Part shown: positions 1 through 12,377 of the stretch, piece by piece | How positions within the stretch are numbered: position 1 is the stretch's first letter | Layout: the number at the start of each line of letters is the position of its first letter | Assembly (NCBI GenBank): GCA_021199795.1 | Contig: JAJQHJ010000024.1 | Coordinates: forward strand, 124,001-188,000 | Direction: 5' to 3' | From: Oscillospiraceae bacterium | GTDB lineage: Bacteria > Bacillota > Clostridia > Oscillospirales > Ruminococcaceae | DNA: 64,000 nt | Notes under the pieces: model-generated | Seen by the model: only the letters and a program-made list of their open reading frames with translations | Database searches by the model: none | What the model was told of the DNA's origin: nothing | Program-made: the position numbers and the translations under genes

Positions 1-2603
1 TGCTCCTTAAGGCTGTGCCCGAGCATACATTTTGTTGCAACGCTTACAAGATTTATGCCGGTTGATTTTGAGAGGAACGGCACACTTCTTGAAGCACGGG
101 GGTTGACCTCGATAACAGAAACGTTGTCCTCTTTGTCGACTATAAACTGGATGTTGAAGAGTCCGACAATTCCTATGCCCAAGCCGAGGCGGGTTGTATA
201 ATCGTTTATGGTGTCCTTGACAGCTTGCGAAATGCTGAACGGCGGATAAACGCTCATACTGTCGCCCGAGTGGACGCCGGTTCTCTCAACCAGCTCCATG
301 ATTCCGGGGATGAAGACCTCTTCACCGTCACAGATAGCGTCGACCTCGACCTCTTTACCCATGATGTACTTGTCAACAAGTACCGGCTTGTCAACGTCGA
401 CTTCAACAGCATTCTTTAAGTAGTGCCTGAGCATTTCTTCTGTGGCAACAATCTCCATGGCTCTTCCACCGAGAACGAACGAAGGTCTGACAAGAACAGG
501 GTATCCAATTCGCTCTGCAACCTTTACGCCGTCCTCGATATTTGTGACGGCATCGCCTGTTGGGTTCGGAATTCCGAGGGAGCGGATAACAGCGTCGAAA
601 GCGTCTCTGTTTTCAGCCTTTTCGATGGCGTCGCAGTCGGTTCCAATAATCTTTACTCCGCGTTTTGTGAGAGGAGCTGCCAGATTGACAGCGGTCTGAC
701 CTCCCAAAGTAGCTATAACGCCGATCGGATTCTCATGGTGGACAACGTTCATGACGTCCTCAACGGTCAGCGGCTCGAAGTAGAGCTTGTCCGCAGTGGT
801 GTAGTCGGTGGAAACAGTTTCCGGGTTGTTATTGATAACAATAGCCTCATATCCTGCATCGCGGATGGTCTTGATGGCGTGAACAGTAGAATAGTCAAAC
901 TCAACTCCCTGACCGATTCTTATGGGACCGGAACCAAGAACTATAATCTTCTTCCTATCAGATACGATAGACTCTTCTTCATCCTCATATGTGGAGTAGA
1001 AATAGGGAACATAGCTGTCAAACTCACTGGCACAGGTGTCGATCATCTTGTAGACGGGGTAGATACCTGCATTGCAACGCTCCTCGTATACCTCATCCTC
1101 AGTGGTCTTCCAGAGCTCAGCTATATACGAGTCGGAGAAGCCCATCTTTTTGGCTTCCTTTAAGAGCACCAACGAGTGAGGAGACTCTTCCAGTTCCTTT
1201 TCAAAATCAACTATGTTCTTGATCTTGTCTAAGAAGAACATGTCGATTCCCGTGATGTTGCATATCCTCGAATGGTCAACTCCCATCCACATAAGCTGTG
1301 AAATGGCGTAGATTCTGTCGTCTGTGCCCTCGCGGATGTAGTCGAGAAGCTCATCTGTGGTCATGTGCTCCGAATCAAACTTCGCCATGTGGATGTGGTT
1401 CTTGCCGTCCTCCAGAGAACGGATAGCCTTGAGTAAGCTTTCCTCCATCGTTCTTCCGACGCTCATGACTTCACCTGTAGCTTTCATCTGAGTTGAAAGT
1501 ACGTTTGAAGCACTCGCAAACTTGTCAAACGGGAACCGGGGCATCTTTGTGACGACGTAGTCAAGGGACGGTTCAAAGCAGGCAGGAGTGTTGACAAGCT
1601 GGATCTCGTCAAGATTCATTCCAACTGCAATCTTGGCTGAAACCCTGGCAATCGGGTATCCGCTCGCCTTTGAAGCAAGCGCAGAAGAACGCGATACTCT
1701 CGGGTTGACTTCTATAACATAGTATCTGAACGACTGCGGATCCAAGGCAAACTGAACATTGCAGCCGCCCTTGACCTTAAGTGCACGGATAATCTTCAAG
1801 GCACTGTTACGGAGCATGTGGTACTCTTTATTGGTAAGAGTCTGGCTGGGTGCTACAACTATTGAGTCGCCTGTGTGGATTCCGACAGGGTCGAGGTTTT
1901 CCATGTTACATACTGTGATGGCGGTGTCGTTTGCGTCACGCATGACCTCATACTCGATTTCCTTGTAGCCCTTGATGCTCTTTTCAACTAATACCTGGTG
2001 AACAGGGGAGAGTGCCAGAGCGTTCTTCATCATCACTTTCATTTCTTCGGGGTTGTTGACGAATCCTCCGCCGGTGCCTCCGAGAGTAAATGCAGGTCTT
2101 AAGATAACCGGGTATCCGATATCCTCAGCAGCTTTCAAGCCCTCTTCTATTGAATATGTAATTTCAGAGGGAACAACCGGCTCGCCGATGCTTTCGCAGA
2201 GCTCCTTGAAACGCTCTCTGTCCTCGGCACATTCGATGCTGTCGGCATCTGTGCCTAAAAGCTCAATTTCGCACTCCTGCAAAACGCCCTTTTTGGAAAG
2301 CTGCATTGCGAGATTGAGTCCCGTCTGTCCTCCGATTCCGGGGACGATGGCGTCGGGTCGCTCATAGCGGCAGATTCTTGCCAGATATTCAAGAATTAAA
2401 GGCTCCATATAGACTTTGTCTGCAATGGAGGTGTCTGTCATGATGGTGGCGGGGTTCGAGTTGGCAAGTATTACCTCGTAGCCCTCTTCTTTAAGAGCGA
2501 GGCACGCCTGAGTTCCGGCATAGTCAAATTCCGCAGCTTGTCCGATTACGATAGGTCCAGAGCCTATAACCAAAACCTTTTTTATATCAGTTCTCTTCGG
2601 CAT
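1..2603 (-). CDS. carB: Carbamoyl-phosphate synthase large subunit (3'-truncated by window edge)
   Basis: Makes carbamoyl phosphate from bicarbonate, two ATP and ammonia channelled from CarA, for pyrimidine and arginine synthesis in the cytosol. The frame opens with [20 protein letters not shown], continues with the EFDYAGTQA segment typical of CarB, and stays open through 867 codons. The last visible codons read [17 protein letters not shown], which lies in the second ATP-grasp half of a roughly 1070-residue family, so about 200 C-terminal residues (including the allosteric domain) lie outside. The start codon lies inside the end of carA (17-base overlap), implying translational coupling. 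All plus-strand open frames across this stretch are shadows. The only oddity is the truncation, which is caused by the window edge. Confidence 0.97.
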   Translation of the reverse strand, partial: MPKRTDIKKVLVIGSGPIVIGQAAEFDYAGTQACLALKEEGYEVILANSNPATIMTDTSIADKVYMEPLILEYLARICRYERPDAIVPGIGGQTGLNLAMQLSKKGVLQECEIELLGTDADSIECAEDRERFKELCESIGEPVVPSEITYSIEEGLKAAEDIGYPVILRPAFTLGGTGGGFVNNPEEMKVMMKNALALSPVHQVLVEKSIKGYKEIEYEVMRDANDTAITVCNMENLDPVGIHTGDSIVVAPSQTLTNKEYHMLRNSALKIIRALKVKGGCNVQFALDPQSFRYYVIEVNPRVSRSSALASKASGYPIARVSAKIAVGMNLDEIQLVNTPACFEPSLDYVVTKMPRFPFDKFASASNVLSTQMKATGEVMSVGRTMEESLLKAIRSLEDGKNHIHMAKFDSEHMTTDELLDYIREGTDDRIYAISQLMWMGVDHSRICNITGIDMFFLDKIKNIVDFEKELEESPHSLVLLKEAKKMGFSDSYIAELWKTTEDEVYEERCNAGIYPVYKMIDTCASEFDSYVPYFYSTYEDEEESIVSDRKKIIVLGSGPIRIGQGVEFDYSTVHAIKTIRDAGYEAIVINNNPETVSTDYTTADKLYFEPLTVEDVMNVVHHENPIGVIATLGGQTAVNLAAPLTKRGVKIIGTDCDAIEKAENRDAFDAVIRSLGIPNPTGDAVTNIEDGVKVAERIGYPVLVRPSFVLGGRAMEIVATEEMLRHYLKNAVEVDVDKPVLVDKYIMGKEVEVDAICDGEEVFIPGIMELVERTGVHSGDSMSVYPPFSISQAVKDTINDYTTRLGLGIGIVGLFNIQFIVDKEDNVSVIEVNPRASRSVPFLSKSTGINLVSVATKCMLGHSLKE

Positions 2604-3690
2604 TTAGCTTCGCCTCCTTCATGTAATCAAGGAATTTGTCAAAGAGGTATCCGGAATCTTCAGGACCAGGCGCACTCTCCGGGTGATACTGAACGCTGAA
2701 GACCTTGTCGCGCTTACACTCGACGCCCTCGATAGTGTTGTCAAGAAGATTAATATGCGTGACTTCAAGACCGGTGCCGGAAAGGCTATCCGGGTCAACA
2801 GCATAGCTATGGTTCTGTGAGGTTATCTCAAGCTTTCCGGTCGAAAGGTTCTTTACCGGGTGGTTTCCGCCTCTGTGACCGAACTTGAGTTTATATGTCT
2901 TTGCGCCGTAGGCTAAAGAAATAACCTGGTGTCCAAGGCAGATTCCGAAAATCGGGTATTTGCCTCTGAGCCCTTTGACCAGTTCAACTGCCTGAGTAAC
3001 GTCCTCCGGGTCGCCAGGACCGTTTGAGAGGAAGACTCCATCCGGTTTCATGAAAATGACCTCTTCGGCAGTGATGTCGTAGGGGACAATGGTAACGTTG
3101 CAGCCTTTCTTATTCAGGGAGCGAACAATGTTGAGTTTAATTCCGCAGTCAAGTGCAACGACGTTGAACTGCGGATTCGATGTTCTTGAATACCAACGCT
3201 TCTTTGTGCTTACTCTTGAAACGGCATCGTGTGGAACGGGGGTAGACTTGATAATTTCAAGACCCTTTTCAATCGGGGTGGAAATATCGGTGATAATGGC
3301 TCTGCGGGAACCGTAATCGCGGATACTGCGGGTTAATTTACGTGTGTCAACTCCGCTGATGCCGGGGATATTGTTCTCTTCCAGAAGCTCCGAAAGTGTC
3401 TTTATATAACGGAAATTCGACGGCATATCGTTATAGTCTCTCACAACCAGAGCCCCAATTGTCGGGTACTTGGTCTCGAAATCGTCGTCGTTTATTCCGT
3501 AGCTTCCTATGATTGGATATGTCATAACGACCATCTGATCGGTATAGGACGGGTCAGACACTATCTCCTGATAGCCGACCATAGAAGTGTTGAATACAAG
3601 TTCCAGCACTCGCTCATCCGAGCTTCCGAAACCGTATCCCAAGTATTCGCTTCCGTCCTCCGTAATTATCTTGCGGTCATACTCTCTCAT
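2587..3690 (-). CDS. carA: Carbamoyl-phosphate synthase small (glutamine amidotransferase) subunit
   Basis: Hydrolyses glutamine and passes ammonia to CarB. The protein has 367 residues, normal for the family. The N-terminal half is the CPSase small-chain domain (residues 1-130, with the [10 protein letters not shown] motif). The C-terminal half is a class I glutaminase with nucleophile Cys251 in GICLGHQ and the His336/Glu338 pair in VQYHPES. An AAGGAGG ribosome site precedes the ATG by about 10 bases. It sits between purA (75-base gap containing a palindrome) and carB (overlapping), as the penultimate visible gene of the minus-strand nitrogen/nucleotide cluster. The assignment is secure. Confidence 0.97.
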   Translation of the reverse strand: MREYDRKIITEDGSEYLGYGFGSSDERVLELVFNTSMVGYQEIVSDPSYTDQMVVMTYPIIGSYGINDDDFETKYPTIGALVVRDYNDMPSNFRYIKTLSELLEENNIPGISGVDTRKLTRSIRDYGSRRAIITDISTPIEKGLEIIKSTPVPHDAVSRVSTKKRWYSRTSNPQFNVVALDCGIKLNIVRSLNKKGCNVTIVPYDITAEEVIFMKPDGVFLSNGPGDPEDVTQAVELVKGLRGKYPIFGICLGHQVISLAYGAKTYKLKFGHRGGNHPVKNLSTGKLEITSQNHSYAVDPDSLSGTGLEVTHINLLDNTIEGVECKRDKVFSVQYHPESAPGPEDSGYLFDKFLDYMKEAKLNAEEN

Positions 3691-3722
3691 ATCTAGAGTT
3701 TGCCTCCTTATGTTTCAGTTAG

Positions 3723-3752
3723 GCGTTTACCGGCAATAAAGCCGATAAACGC
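3723..3752. repeat. Palindrome between purA and carA
   Basis: A 12-base inverted repeat (GCGTTTACCGGC with GCCGATAAACGC, one wobble or mismatch) around a 6-base loop. No T-run follows on either strand, so it is not a classical terminator. The core (TTA-CGGC ... GCCG-TAA) resembles the inner part of the hairpin upstream of glnA at 12306-12335. It may be a dispersed palindrome or an mRNA-processing or stability element inside the operon. Confidence 0.6.
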
Positions 3753-3765
3753 TCACTGTAGTTTA

Positions 3766-5034
3766 TCAGAACATTGTAATGTATTCGTCTCTTTCAGCAC
3801 CGACTGAGACGTACTTTATCGGGCAGCCTACTGCGTGCTCGATAAGGCGGATGTAGTTAAGTGCATCCTCGGGGAGATCCTCTTTCTTGCGGCACTTTGA
3901 AACGTCGCCGAAGCCCTTGACATACTCAACAACCGGCTTCGCACGCTCAAGTCTGTCGCCGGTCGGGAATTCGTCAGTTATCTCGCCGTCAACATCATAG
4001 TGGACGCAGACAGGAATCCTGTCCATATAGGAAAGAATGTCGAGCTTCGTGAGAACGAGGTAGTCGGCACCCTGAACTCTTACGCCATACTTTGAAGCGG
4101 GAACGTCAAATGGTCCGACTCTACGGGGTCTTCCGGTGGCGGCACCATATTCTCCTCCGGCAGCTCTCAAAGCTTCTGCCTCATCGCCAAACATTTCACA
4201 TGTAAACGGTCCCTCGCCGACGCAGGTGGAATATGCTTTCATGATTCCTATCGAGCAGTCAAGCTTTCTTCCGGGGATTCCGGCACCAATCGGTGCATAG
4301 AGCGCGAGAGTCTGGGAAGAAGAAGTATAAGGATAAATTCCGTAGTCGATGTCACGAAGAGCTCCGAGCTGAGCCTCGAACATGATGTTCTTTCCGTCGT
4401 CAGCGGCTTTCTCAAGATAAGATGAAACGTCGGTGATATAAGGAATAATCTCGTCGCCATACTTCTTAAGCCAGCCTAAAATGGCGTCGGCATCGATAAG
4501 CTCATGACCATAGCCCTTGAACGTTAAGTTCTTCCACTCGACGATGTCCTTGACTTTTTCAGCGAGAGTGTCGGGGTTCTGCAGGTCGCTCATTCTTAAG
4601 CTCTTCTTCATGTACTTGTCCGCATAAACGGGAGCTATGCCACGTCTGGTTGAGCCGAACTTCTTGTCCGCAAGACGCTCCTCCTCCATGATGTCGAGCT
4701 CCTTGTGATAGGGCAGGCATATGGTAGCTTTGTCGCTGATTTTGAGATTTTCCGGGCTAATTTCAATCCCTTTTTCACGCAGTGAAGCCATTTCATGGCA
4801 AAGGTGCTCAAGGTCAACGACCATTCCTCCGCCCATTACATTGACAGCCGTCTCATGGAAGATTCCCGAGGGAAGAAGATTCAATACGAAGCTTCCTCTC
4901 TCGTTAATGACGGTGTGTCCTGCGTTGTTGCCGCCCTGATAGCGGCAGATGATGTCGAAGTCCTTTGACAGAAGGTCAACCATTCTGCCCTTTCCCTCGT
5001 CGCCCCAGTTGATTCCAACTATTGCTGTAAGCAT
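3766..5034 (-). CDS. purA: Adenylosuccinate synthetase
   Basis: Condenses IMP with aspartate using GTP to form adenylosuccinate, the first committed step to AMP. The protein has 422 residues, close to the usual 430. The GTP-binding start GINWGDEGKGRMVD carries the catalytic Asp, and GGNNAGHTV carries the catalytic His. The C-terminal base-recognition part is intact (VGPFDVPASKYG, LTKLDIL). It lies 59 bases downstream of purB, which performs the next reaction, and upstream of carA on the same strand. No separate promoter is evident in the short gap, so it is probably co-transcribed. Confidence 0.97.
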   Translation of the reverse strand: MLTAIVGINWGDEGKGRMVDLLSKDFDIICRYQGGNNAGHTVINERGSFVLNLLPSGIFHETAVNVMGGGMVVDLEHLCHEMASLREKGIEISPENLKISDKATICLPYHKELDIMEEERLADKKFGSTRRGIAPVYADKYMKKSLRMSDLQNPDTLAEKVKDIVEWKNLTFKGYGHELIDADAILGWLKKYGDEIIPYITDVSSYLEKAADDGKNIMFEAQLGALRDIDYGIYPYTSSSQTLALYAPIGAGIPGRKLDCSIGIMKAYSTCVGEGPFTCEMFGDEAEALRAAGGEYGAATGRPRRVGPFDVPASKYGVRVQGADYLVLTKLDILSYMDRIPVCVHYDVDGEITDEFPTGDRLERAKPVVEYVKGFGDVSKCRKKEDLPEDALNYIRLIEHAVGCPIKYVSVGAERDEYITMF

Positions 5035-5093
5035 ATGCCTTTGTCCTTTCTTGTGCTATGTGAATTTGTGAATTATATAAAGCTTTGCTGATC

Positions 5094-6518
5094 TTAAACG
5101 TTGATAGTGACGTCGTCGGCTTTTTCTCCCTCATTCGGAAGTATCTCAGTCCTTACATAGTTGACATACTCCTCCGCCTGGTCGGAAGCAAGCCCAGTGA
5201 ATCCGCCCTCATCTATAATACTCTGGATTTCGTCTTCTGTCAACCCAAAAATCGGATCAGAGGCGATTCTCTTGATAAGATTTCCGTCTCCGCCTTCTTT
5301 TATATCGGTTGCGGCGGCAACAGAGTGGGTTCTTATTGCCTCGTGGAGGGTCTGGCGGTCTCCGCCTTTCTTGACGCAGTACATAAGAATATTCTCAGTC
5401 GCCATAAAAGGAAGTTCAGCCTGCAAGTGTCTTGCAATTATCTTCGGATAGACCTTTAAGCCGTTTATGATGTTTATATAGAGGCTCAGGATTCCGTCAA
5501 CAGCCAGGAAAGCTTCCGGAATACTGATTCTGCGGTTAGCCGAGTCGTCAAGGGTTCTCTCAAACCACTGCTCACTTGCTGTAAGAGCAGGATTAAGAGC
5601 ATCAACAGTTACGTATCTTGCCAATGATGCGATTCTTTCAGACCTCATCGGGTTTCTCTTATATGCCATCGCAGAGGAACCGACCTGTCCCGCCTCGAAA
5701 GGCTCATCAACCTCTTTCAGGTGGGAAAGAAGCCGGATGTCGTTCGAGAACTTGTGCGCACTCTGAGCGATTCCCGAAAGAACCGACAGAGAGTAGTAGT
5801 CGACCTTTCTTGTGTAGGTCTGACCGCTGACAGCGTATGCCGCCTCAAAGCCCATCTTTTCAGCGATAAGCTTTTCAAGCTTTCTGACCTTGTCCTTGTC
5901 ACCGCCGAATAGCTCAAGGAAGCTTGCACCTGTTCCGGTGGTGCCTCTGCAACCGAGGAGCTTTAAGTTCGAGAGCGTGAAGTCAAGTCTCTCAAGATCC
6001 ATAACAAGATCCTGTAGCCAGAGAGTAGCGCGCTTGCCAAGAGTGGTCGGCTGAGCCGCCTGGAAGTGGGTATATGCCAGACACGGAAGATCCTTATACT
6101 TCTCTGCAAAGTCGCAAAGAGCGGATATAGCAGTGACGAGCAGGCTTCTGATTCTTAAGAGTGCATCCCTCTGCAAAATAATATCTGTGTTGTCCCCGAC
6201 ATAGCAGCTTGTAGCACCTAAGTGGATTATAGGCTTTGCTTTCGGGCAGACCAAGCCATAGGCATAGATGTGTGCCATGACGTCGTGGCGGACGACCTTT
6301 TCTCTGGCTGCAGCAGCCTCATAGTCGATGTCGTAGATATGCTCTTTCATTTCAGCAATCTGCTCGTCCGAAATGTCGAGCCCGAGCTCTTTTTCACTTT
6401 CGGCAAGAGCAATCCAAAGCTTGCGCCAGGTCGAGAACTTAGTGCCGTCCGAGAAGATTTTCTGCATCTTCTCGCCTGCATATCTTTTGCAAAGTGGGTT
6501 TTCGTATTTATCTGTCAT
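5094..6518 (-). CDS. purB: Adenylosuccinate lyase
   Basis: Removes fumarate from SAICAR in IMP synthesis and from adenylosuccinate in AMP synthesis. The protein has 474 residues of the fumarase/aspartase superfamily, with the IHLGATSCYVGDNTD segment and the signature loop around GSSAMAYKRNPMRSERI. The sequence style (MTDKYENPLCKRYAGE start) resembles the longer animal-like adenylosuccinate lyases rather than the short 430-residue Bacillus form. A GGAGG site sits 5-6 bases before the ATG. It follows purC by 19 bases. Confidence 0.96.
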   Translation of the reverse strand: MTDKYENPLCKRYAGEKMQKIFSDGTKFSTWRKLWIALAESEKELGLDISDEQIAEMKEHIYDIDYEAAAAREKVVRHDVMAHIYAYGLVCPKAKPIIHLGATSCYVGDNTDIILQRDALLRIRSLLVTAISALCDFAEKYKDLPCLAYTHFQAAQPTTLGKRATLWLQDLVMDLERLDFTLSNLKLLGCRGTTGTGASFLELFGGDKDKVRKLEKLIAEKMGFEAAYAVSGQTYTRKVDYYSLSVLSGIAQSAHKFSNDIRLLSHLKEVDEPFEAGQVGSSAMAYKRNPMRSERIASLARYVTVDALNPALTASEQWFERTLDDSANRRISIPEAFLAVDGILSLYINIINGLKVYPKIIARHLQAELPFMATENILMYCVKKGGDRQTLHEAIRTHSVAAATDIKEGGDGNLIKRIASDPIFGLTEDEIQSIIDEGGFTGLASDQAEEYVNYVRTEILPNEGEKADDVTINV

Positions 6519-6537
6519 TATTTCCTCCGGATTTTAC

Positions 6538-7239
6538 TCAGATTGCATTTTCAAGTCTTGCGAGAACGTCTCTATAGCCGTCAAGAACGTTTCCAAGGTC
6601 TCTGCGGAAGCGGTCTTTGTCGAGCTTTTCGTCGGTCTCAGCATCCCAGAGTCTGCATGAGTCGGGGGAGATTTCGTCGCAGAGGAGAAGTTCGCCGTCA
6701 ACTCTGCCGAATTCGAGCTTGAAGTCGATGAGCTTGATGCCGCACTTCAAGAAGAGCTCAGTCATAAGCTGGTCAACCTTGAGGGAAACAGCTTTGAGCT
6801 CATCAAGTTCAGCCTGGGTTGCAACGCCAAGTGCAGTAATCTGGCAGTCGTTGATCATCGGGTCACCAAGCTCGTCGCTCTTCAGGCTGAATTCGGTGAC
6901 GGTGTTTAAGAGCTTAGTTCCCTCCGGAACGCCATACTTCTTTGAGAAGCTGCCGGCTGCTACGTTTCTTACGATAACCTCAACCATAACTATGTCGGCT
7001 TTCTTGACTAAAACTTCGGTTTCATTCAGAACCTTGATAAGATGAGTCTTGACGCCGTTCTTTGCGAGATACTCGAAGATGAGGTTGGAAATCTTTGCGT
7101 TCAGGATTCCCTTGCCGGGAAGATCCTCTTTCTTGACGCCGTTTCCAGCGGTTGCAGTGTCCTTGTACTTGATTACGCAAGTACCCGGCTCAGTGCCCTC
7201 GTAAACGATTTTTGACTTTCCTTCATAAAGCTTGTCCAT
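6538..7239 (-). CDS. purC: SAICAR synthetase
   Basis: Joins CAIR and aspartate with ATP to form SAICAR in purine synthesis. The protein has 233 residues, the normal bacterial length. It opens with MDKLYEGKSKIVYEG and contains VEVIVRNVAAGS and the LIDFKLEFG and DEISPDSCRLWD signatures that bind ATP and substrate. AGGAGG lies about 7 bases upstream of the ATG. It sits between purF (31-base gap) and purB (19-base gap), so the purine genes form a compact F-C-B-A sub-block. Confidence 0.97.
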   Translation of the reverse strand: MDKLYEGKSKIVYEGTEPGTCVIKYKDTATAGNGVKKEDLPGKGILNAKISNLIFEYLAKNGVKTHLIKVLNETEVLVKKADIVMVEVIVRNVAAGSFSKKYGVPEGTKLLNTVTEFSLKSDELGDPMINDCQITALGVATQAELDELKAVSLKVDQLMTELFLKCGIKLIDFKLEFGRVDGELLLCDEISPDSCRLWDAETDEKLDKDRFRRDLGNVLDGYRDVLARLENAI

Positions 7240-7270
7240 GATAATGTCCTCCTAAAATTGTTTGAATATA

Positions 7271-8731
7271 TTATTTTTTAGACTTGAATAAACGTGATTT
7301 TTGAGGTTTTGCTTCGGATAATTTTCCCTCGAAGCGACCCTTATCTGTGTGAGCGGGAATTCCTGTGGGATATTCGCCCGTGAAGCAGGATGTGCAGATG
7401 TTTTCACTTTCGGCAAGAAGCTTCAGGTCCTCCGCTGGGAGATATCCAAGAGTGTCCGCACCGATGATTTCTGCAATCTCATCAACTGTGTGGCTGCATG
7501 CAATAAGCCCATCCTCAGAATCTATATCAGTTCCATAGTAGCAGGGATTCAGGAATGGCGGCGACGAAATTCTGACGTGAACCTCTTTTGCACCGGCATT
7601 CCGGAGCAGCTTGACTATCTGCGCACTGGTTGTGCCTCTTACGATTGAGTCGTCAATCATTATGACCCGTTTCCCGGTGACAGCCTCGCTGATGGGGCTC
7701 AGCTTGATTCTGACCTGGTCGAGCCTGTCACTTTGAGTCGGCGAAATAAACGTCCGTCCGACATATTTATTCTTGATGAACCCGAGTTCATAGGGGATTC
7801 CCGAAGCCATCGAGTAGCCAAGTGCAGCATCAAGCCCCGAATCGGGAACGCCTATAACGACGTCAGCCTCGACCGGGTGACTCTTCGCCAGGAGCTCACC
7901 GGCTTTTCTCCTTGCCGCATGAACCGAAACGCCGTTTATAACGGAATCGGATCTGGCAAAGTAGATATACTCGAAAACGCAGAGCCTTTCCGGCTTCTTT
8001 TCGCAGTGATCCTTTATCGAATGAATACCGTCTTCGTCGAACACGACAATCTCGCCCGGGAGAATGTCCCTGACAAACTCTGCCCCAACCGCCGCCAGAG
8101 CACAGCTTTCCGATGTCACAATGTAGCAGCCATCTGGCGTTTTTCCGTAGCAAAGAGGGCGGAAGCCGTGAGCATCACGCATGGCGATGAGCTTGGTGGC
8201 GGACATGAAAACGAGGGAATAAGCACCCTCCAAACGCCAAGCGGCGCGGTTCACCGCTTCCTCAATCGAGGGTGCAGTCAATCGCTCCTGCGTGACAATA
8301 TAAGCTATGGTTTCGGTGTCGCTGGTTGTGTGGAAAATAGCACCCGAGAGTTCAAGGCGAGCCCGGAGCTCATAGGCGTTGGTTAAGTTTCCGTTGTGCG
8401 CAAGAGCAAGCCTGCCCTTGCAGTGGTTTACTTCAATAGGCTGGCAGTTCTGTCTGCTTGTGCCGCCGGTGGTGCCGTATCTTACGTGCCCGACAGCCAT
8501 CTGTCCTGAGGGGAGAGAAGCGATAGCCTCTTTTGTGAACACTTCCCCCACTAGACCCAAGTCCTTATGGGAATAGAAAAGCCCGTCATCACAAATGACC
8601 ATTCCGCAGCTTTCCTGCCCACGGTGCTGCAAAGCATACAGCCCATAGTAAACCATATCCGAGAGCCGCCTGGTATCGGGAGCATAAACCCCAAAGATAC
8701 CGCATTCCTCGTGAATTTCTTTCATTTTCAT
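7271..8731 (-). CDS. purF: Amidophosphoribosyltransferase
   Basis: First committed step of purine synthesis: PRPP plus glutamine to phosphoribosylamine. I place the start at 8731 (AAAGGGA about 6 bases upstream), giving 486 residues. An in-frame codon at 8755 lacks a ribosome site. The family normally loses a short propeptide to expose the N-terminal nucleophile Cys, here Cys10 in EECGIFGVY. The class II glutaminase domain fills residues 10-230. The phosphoribosyltransferase motif is VIMIDDSIVRGTTS. The late CTSCFTGEYP segment matches the Bacillus-type enzymes that carry a [4Fe-4S] cluster. The gene lies downstream of pyrG across a palindromic repeat. Confidence 0.96.
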   Translation of the reverse strand: MKMKEIHEECGIFGVYAPDTRRLSDMVYYGLYALQHRGQESCGMVICDDGLFYSHKDLGLVGEVFTKEAIASLPSGQMAVGHVRYGTTGGTSRQNCQPIEVNHCKGRLALAHNGNLTNAYELRARLELSGAIFHTTSDTETIAYIVTQERLTAPSIEEAVNRAAWRLEGAYSLVFMSATKLIAMRDAHGFRPLCYGKTPDGCYIVTSESCALAAVGAEFVRDILPGEIVVFDEDGIHSIKDHCEKKPERLCVFEYIYFARSDSVINGVSVHAARRKAGELLAKSHPVEADVVIGVPDSGLDAALGYSMASGIPYELGFIKNKYVGRTFISPTQSDRLDQVRIKLSPISEAVTGKRVIMIDDSIVRGTTSAQIVKLLRNAGAKEVHVRISSPPFLNPCYYGTDIDSEDGLIACSHTVDEIAEIIGADTLGYLPAEDLKLLAESENICTSCFTGEYPTGIPAHTDKGRFEGKLSEAKPQKSRLFKSKK

Positions 8732-8755
8732 CAATCCCTTTATCGATGCAATCAC

Positions 8756-11023
<2,268 letters not shown>

Positions 11024-11068
11024 TTTCACGACCTCCGGTTTTTATGGCGTTACGAAATGGCTGAATCT

Positions 11069-12277
11069 CTATCTTGAAGAGTAGTCGTCTATTATCGACT
11101 GGGGAATTGATGCCTTGACGAAAGCTGAGTTCTTAGCCGCAGAAATAGCTTCCGAAATTGTTCTCGGAAGAGTTTCAAACTGCGAAAGCTCCTTTGGCGT
11201 TGCTCTGAAGAGGTTTATTCTTGTAGGCTCACACAAGGGGAGCTTGTTCTTTATTCCGTCTTCCATGGCTTTCATCAGAAGTAAAAGTGCGAGATAAGGG
11301 TTACACATAGGGTCGGGTGAGCGGAGCTCTGCACGCTTGTTTTCACGCATTGTTGCGGGAATTCTTATGAGCTGGGAGCGGTTCTGCTCCGACCAGGATA
11401 TATAGAGTGGTGCTTTGTTAAAGCCGAATCTTTTATAGGAATCTGGCTGGGAATTTAAAAACAGCGTAATTTCAGAAATATGCTTTAAAATACCTGCAGT
11501 AGCATATGGCAAAACATCCTCGCCGTTGTATACAGCGGCGATATTTATGTGCATTCCGTTGCCTGGAAGATTCGGGAGCGGCTTCGGGGAGAAGTCGGCA
11601 ACAAGCCCGTTTCTAGCGGCAATGGTCTTTACAACTGACCTAAAAGTAATCGCATGGTCGGCAGCTGTCAGGGCGTCAGAGTATCTGAAGTCTATCTTAT
11701 TCTGGCTCGGACCCTCTTCGTGGTGGGACGACTCGGGGACAATTCCCATCTGCTCAAGTGTTAAGCAGATTTCGCGCCGGACGTTCTCGCCCTTGTCCTC
11801 AGGAGCTAAGTCCATATAGCCTGCATGGTCATAGGGAATCTTGGTCGGCTCGCCGTTTTCGTCCTGCTTGAAGAGATAAAACTCAGTTTCGGGACCGAAG
11901 TTGAAGTCAAAGCCCTCGGCTTTAAGCCCCTCTGCGGTCTTTTTAAGAAGACTTCTTGTGTCCGCCTCAAATACAGTTCCGTCAGGATTACAAACGGTGC
12001 AAAACATTCTCACAACTCTGCCGTGCTCCGGTCTCCAGGGGAGAATGGAAATTTCCGACGGGTCGGGGATGAGGAGCATATCAGAATGGCTTTCCTCGCC
12101 GAACCCGGCAATAGCCGATGCGTCGATAGAGATACCCTGCTCAAAAGCACGTCTCATTTCGTTCGGCATGATGGAAATGTTCTTAGGCGTTCCGAAAACA
12201 TCGCAGAACGCCAAGCGGATGAACTTGACATCCTCTTCCTCAATATACTGGAGAATTTCGTCGGGAGTATAGCTCAT
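11069..12277 (-). CDS. glnA: Glutamine synthetase, type I
   Basis: ATP-dependent amidation of glutamate, the main ammonia-assimilating step. The 402-residue protein is shorter than the classical 440-470. It starts with the beta-grasp domain (VKFIRLAFCDVFGTPKN). Metal and substrate segments are FNFGPETEFYLF, HHEEGPSQNKIDFRY and GNGMHINIA (usually GSGMHVH), with ATP/glutamate-site RIPATMRENKRAELRSPDP. No adenylylation-type tyrosine loop of the proteobacterial kind is obvious. It lies 94 bases downstream of the GOGAT GXGXG gene and directly upstream of the ANTAR regulator, so GS, GOGAT and their probable regulator share one transcription unit. Confidence 0.95.
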   Translation of the reverse strand: MSYTPDEILQYIEEEDVKFIRLAFCDVFGTPKNISIMPNEMRRAFEQGISIDASAIAGFGEESHSDMLLIPDPSEISILPWRPEHGRVVRMFCTVCNPDGTVFEADTRSLLKKTAEGLKAEGFDFNFGPETEFYLFKQDENGEPTKIPYDHAGYMDLAPEDKGENVRREICLTLEQMGIVPESSHHEEGPSQNKIDFRYSDALTAADHAITFRSVVKTIAARNGLVADFSPKPLPNLPGNGMHINIAAVYNGEDVLPYATAGILKHISEITLFLNSQPDSYKRFGFNKAPLYISWSEQNRSQLIRIPATMRENKRAELRSPDPMCNPYLALLLLMKAMEDGIKNKLPLCEPTRINLFRATPKELSQFETLPRTISEAISAAKNSAFVKASIPQSIIDDYSSR

Positions 12278-12305
12278 TTTGCACCGTCCTTTATGCTTAA
12301 TAACC

Positions 12306-12335
12306 GTAAGTTATCGGCTTCAGCCGGTAACTTAC
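12306..12335. repeat. Hairpin upstream of glnA (proximal)
   Basis: A 13-base inverted repeat (GTAAGTTATCGGC / GCCGGTAACTTAC) around a 4-base loop in the 94-base gap before glnA. There is no T-run downstream on the minus strand, so simple termination is unlikely. Its inner core resembles the purA-carA palindrome at 3723-3752. Confidence 0.65.
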
Positions 12336-12336
12336 T

Positions 12337-12377
12337 AACTAATTATTTTTACAGCGTCAGCTGGAAAATAATTAGTT
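12337..12377. repeat. Long A/T-rich hairpin spanning the stop codon upstream of glnA
   Basis: The arms AACTAATTATTTT(T)ACAGC and GCTGGAAAATAATTAGTT pair over about 18 bases around a 4-base loop. The structure covers the stop codon of the GXGXG gene and lies just before the second hairpin. On the minus strand neither is followed by a T tract. It may set transcript processing or stability between the GOGAT genes and glnA. Confidence 0.6.

Noticed and set aside
423-1163. Long plus-strand open frames opposite carB
   Set aside because: The minus-strand frame is a clear, uninterrupted CarB; the plus-strand frames lack ribosome sites and family features and are coding shadows.
3723-3752. Terminator between purA and carA
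   Set aside because: No T-run follows on either strand and the genes are closely spaced on the same strand.
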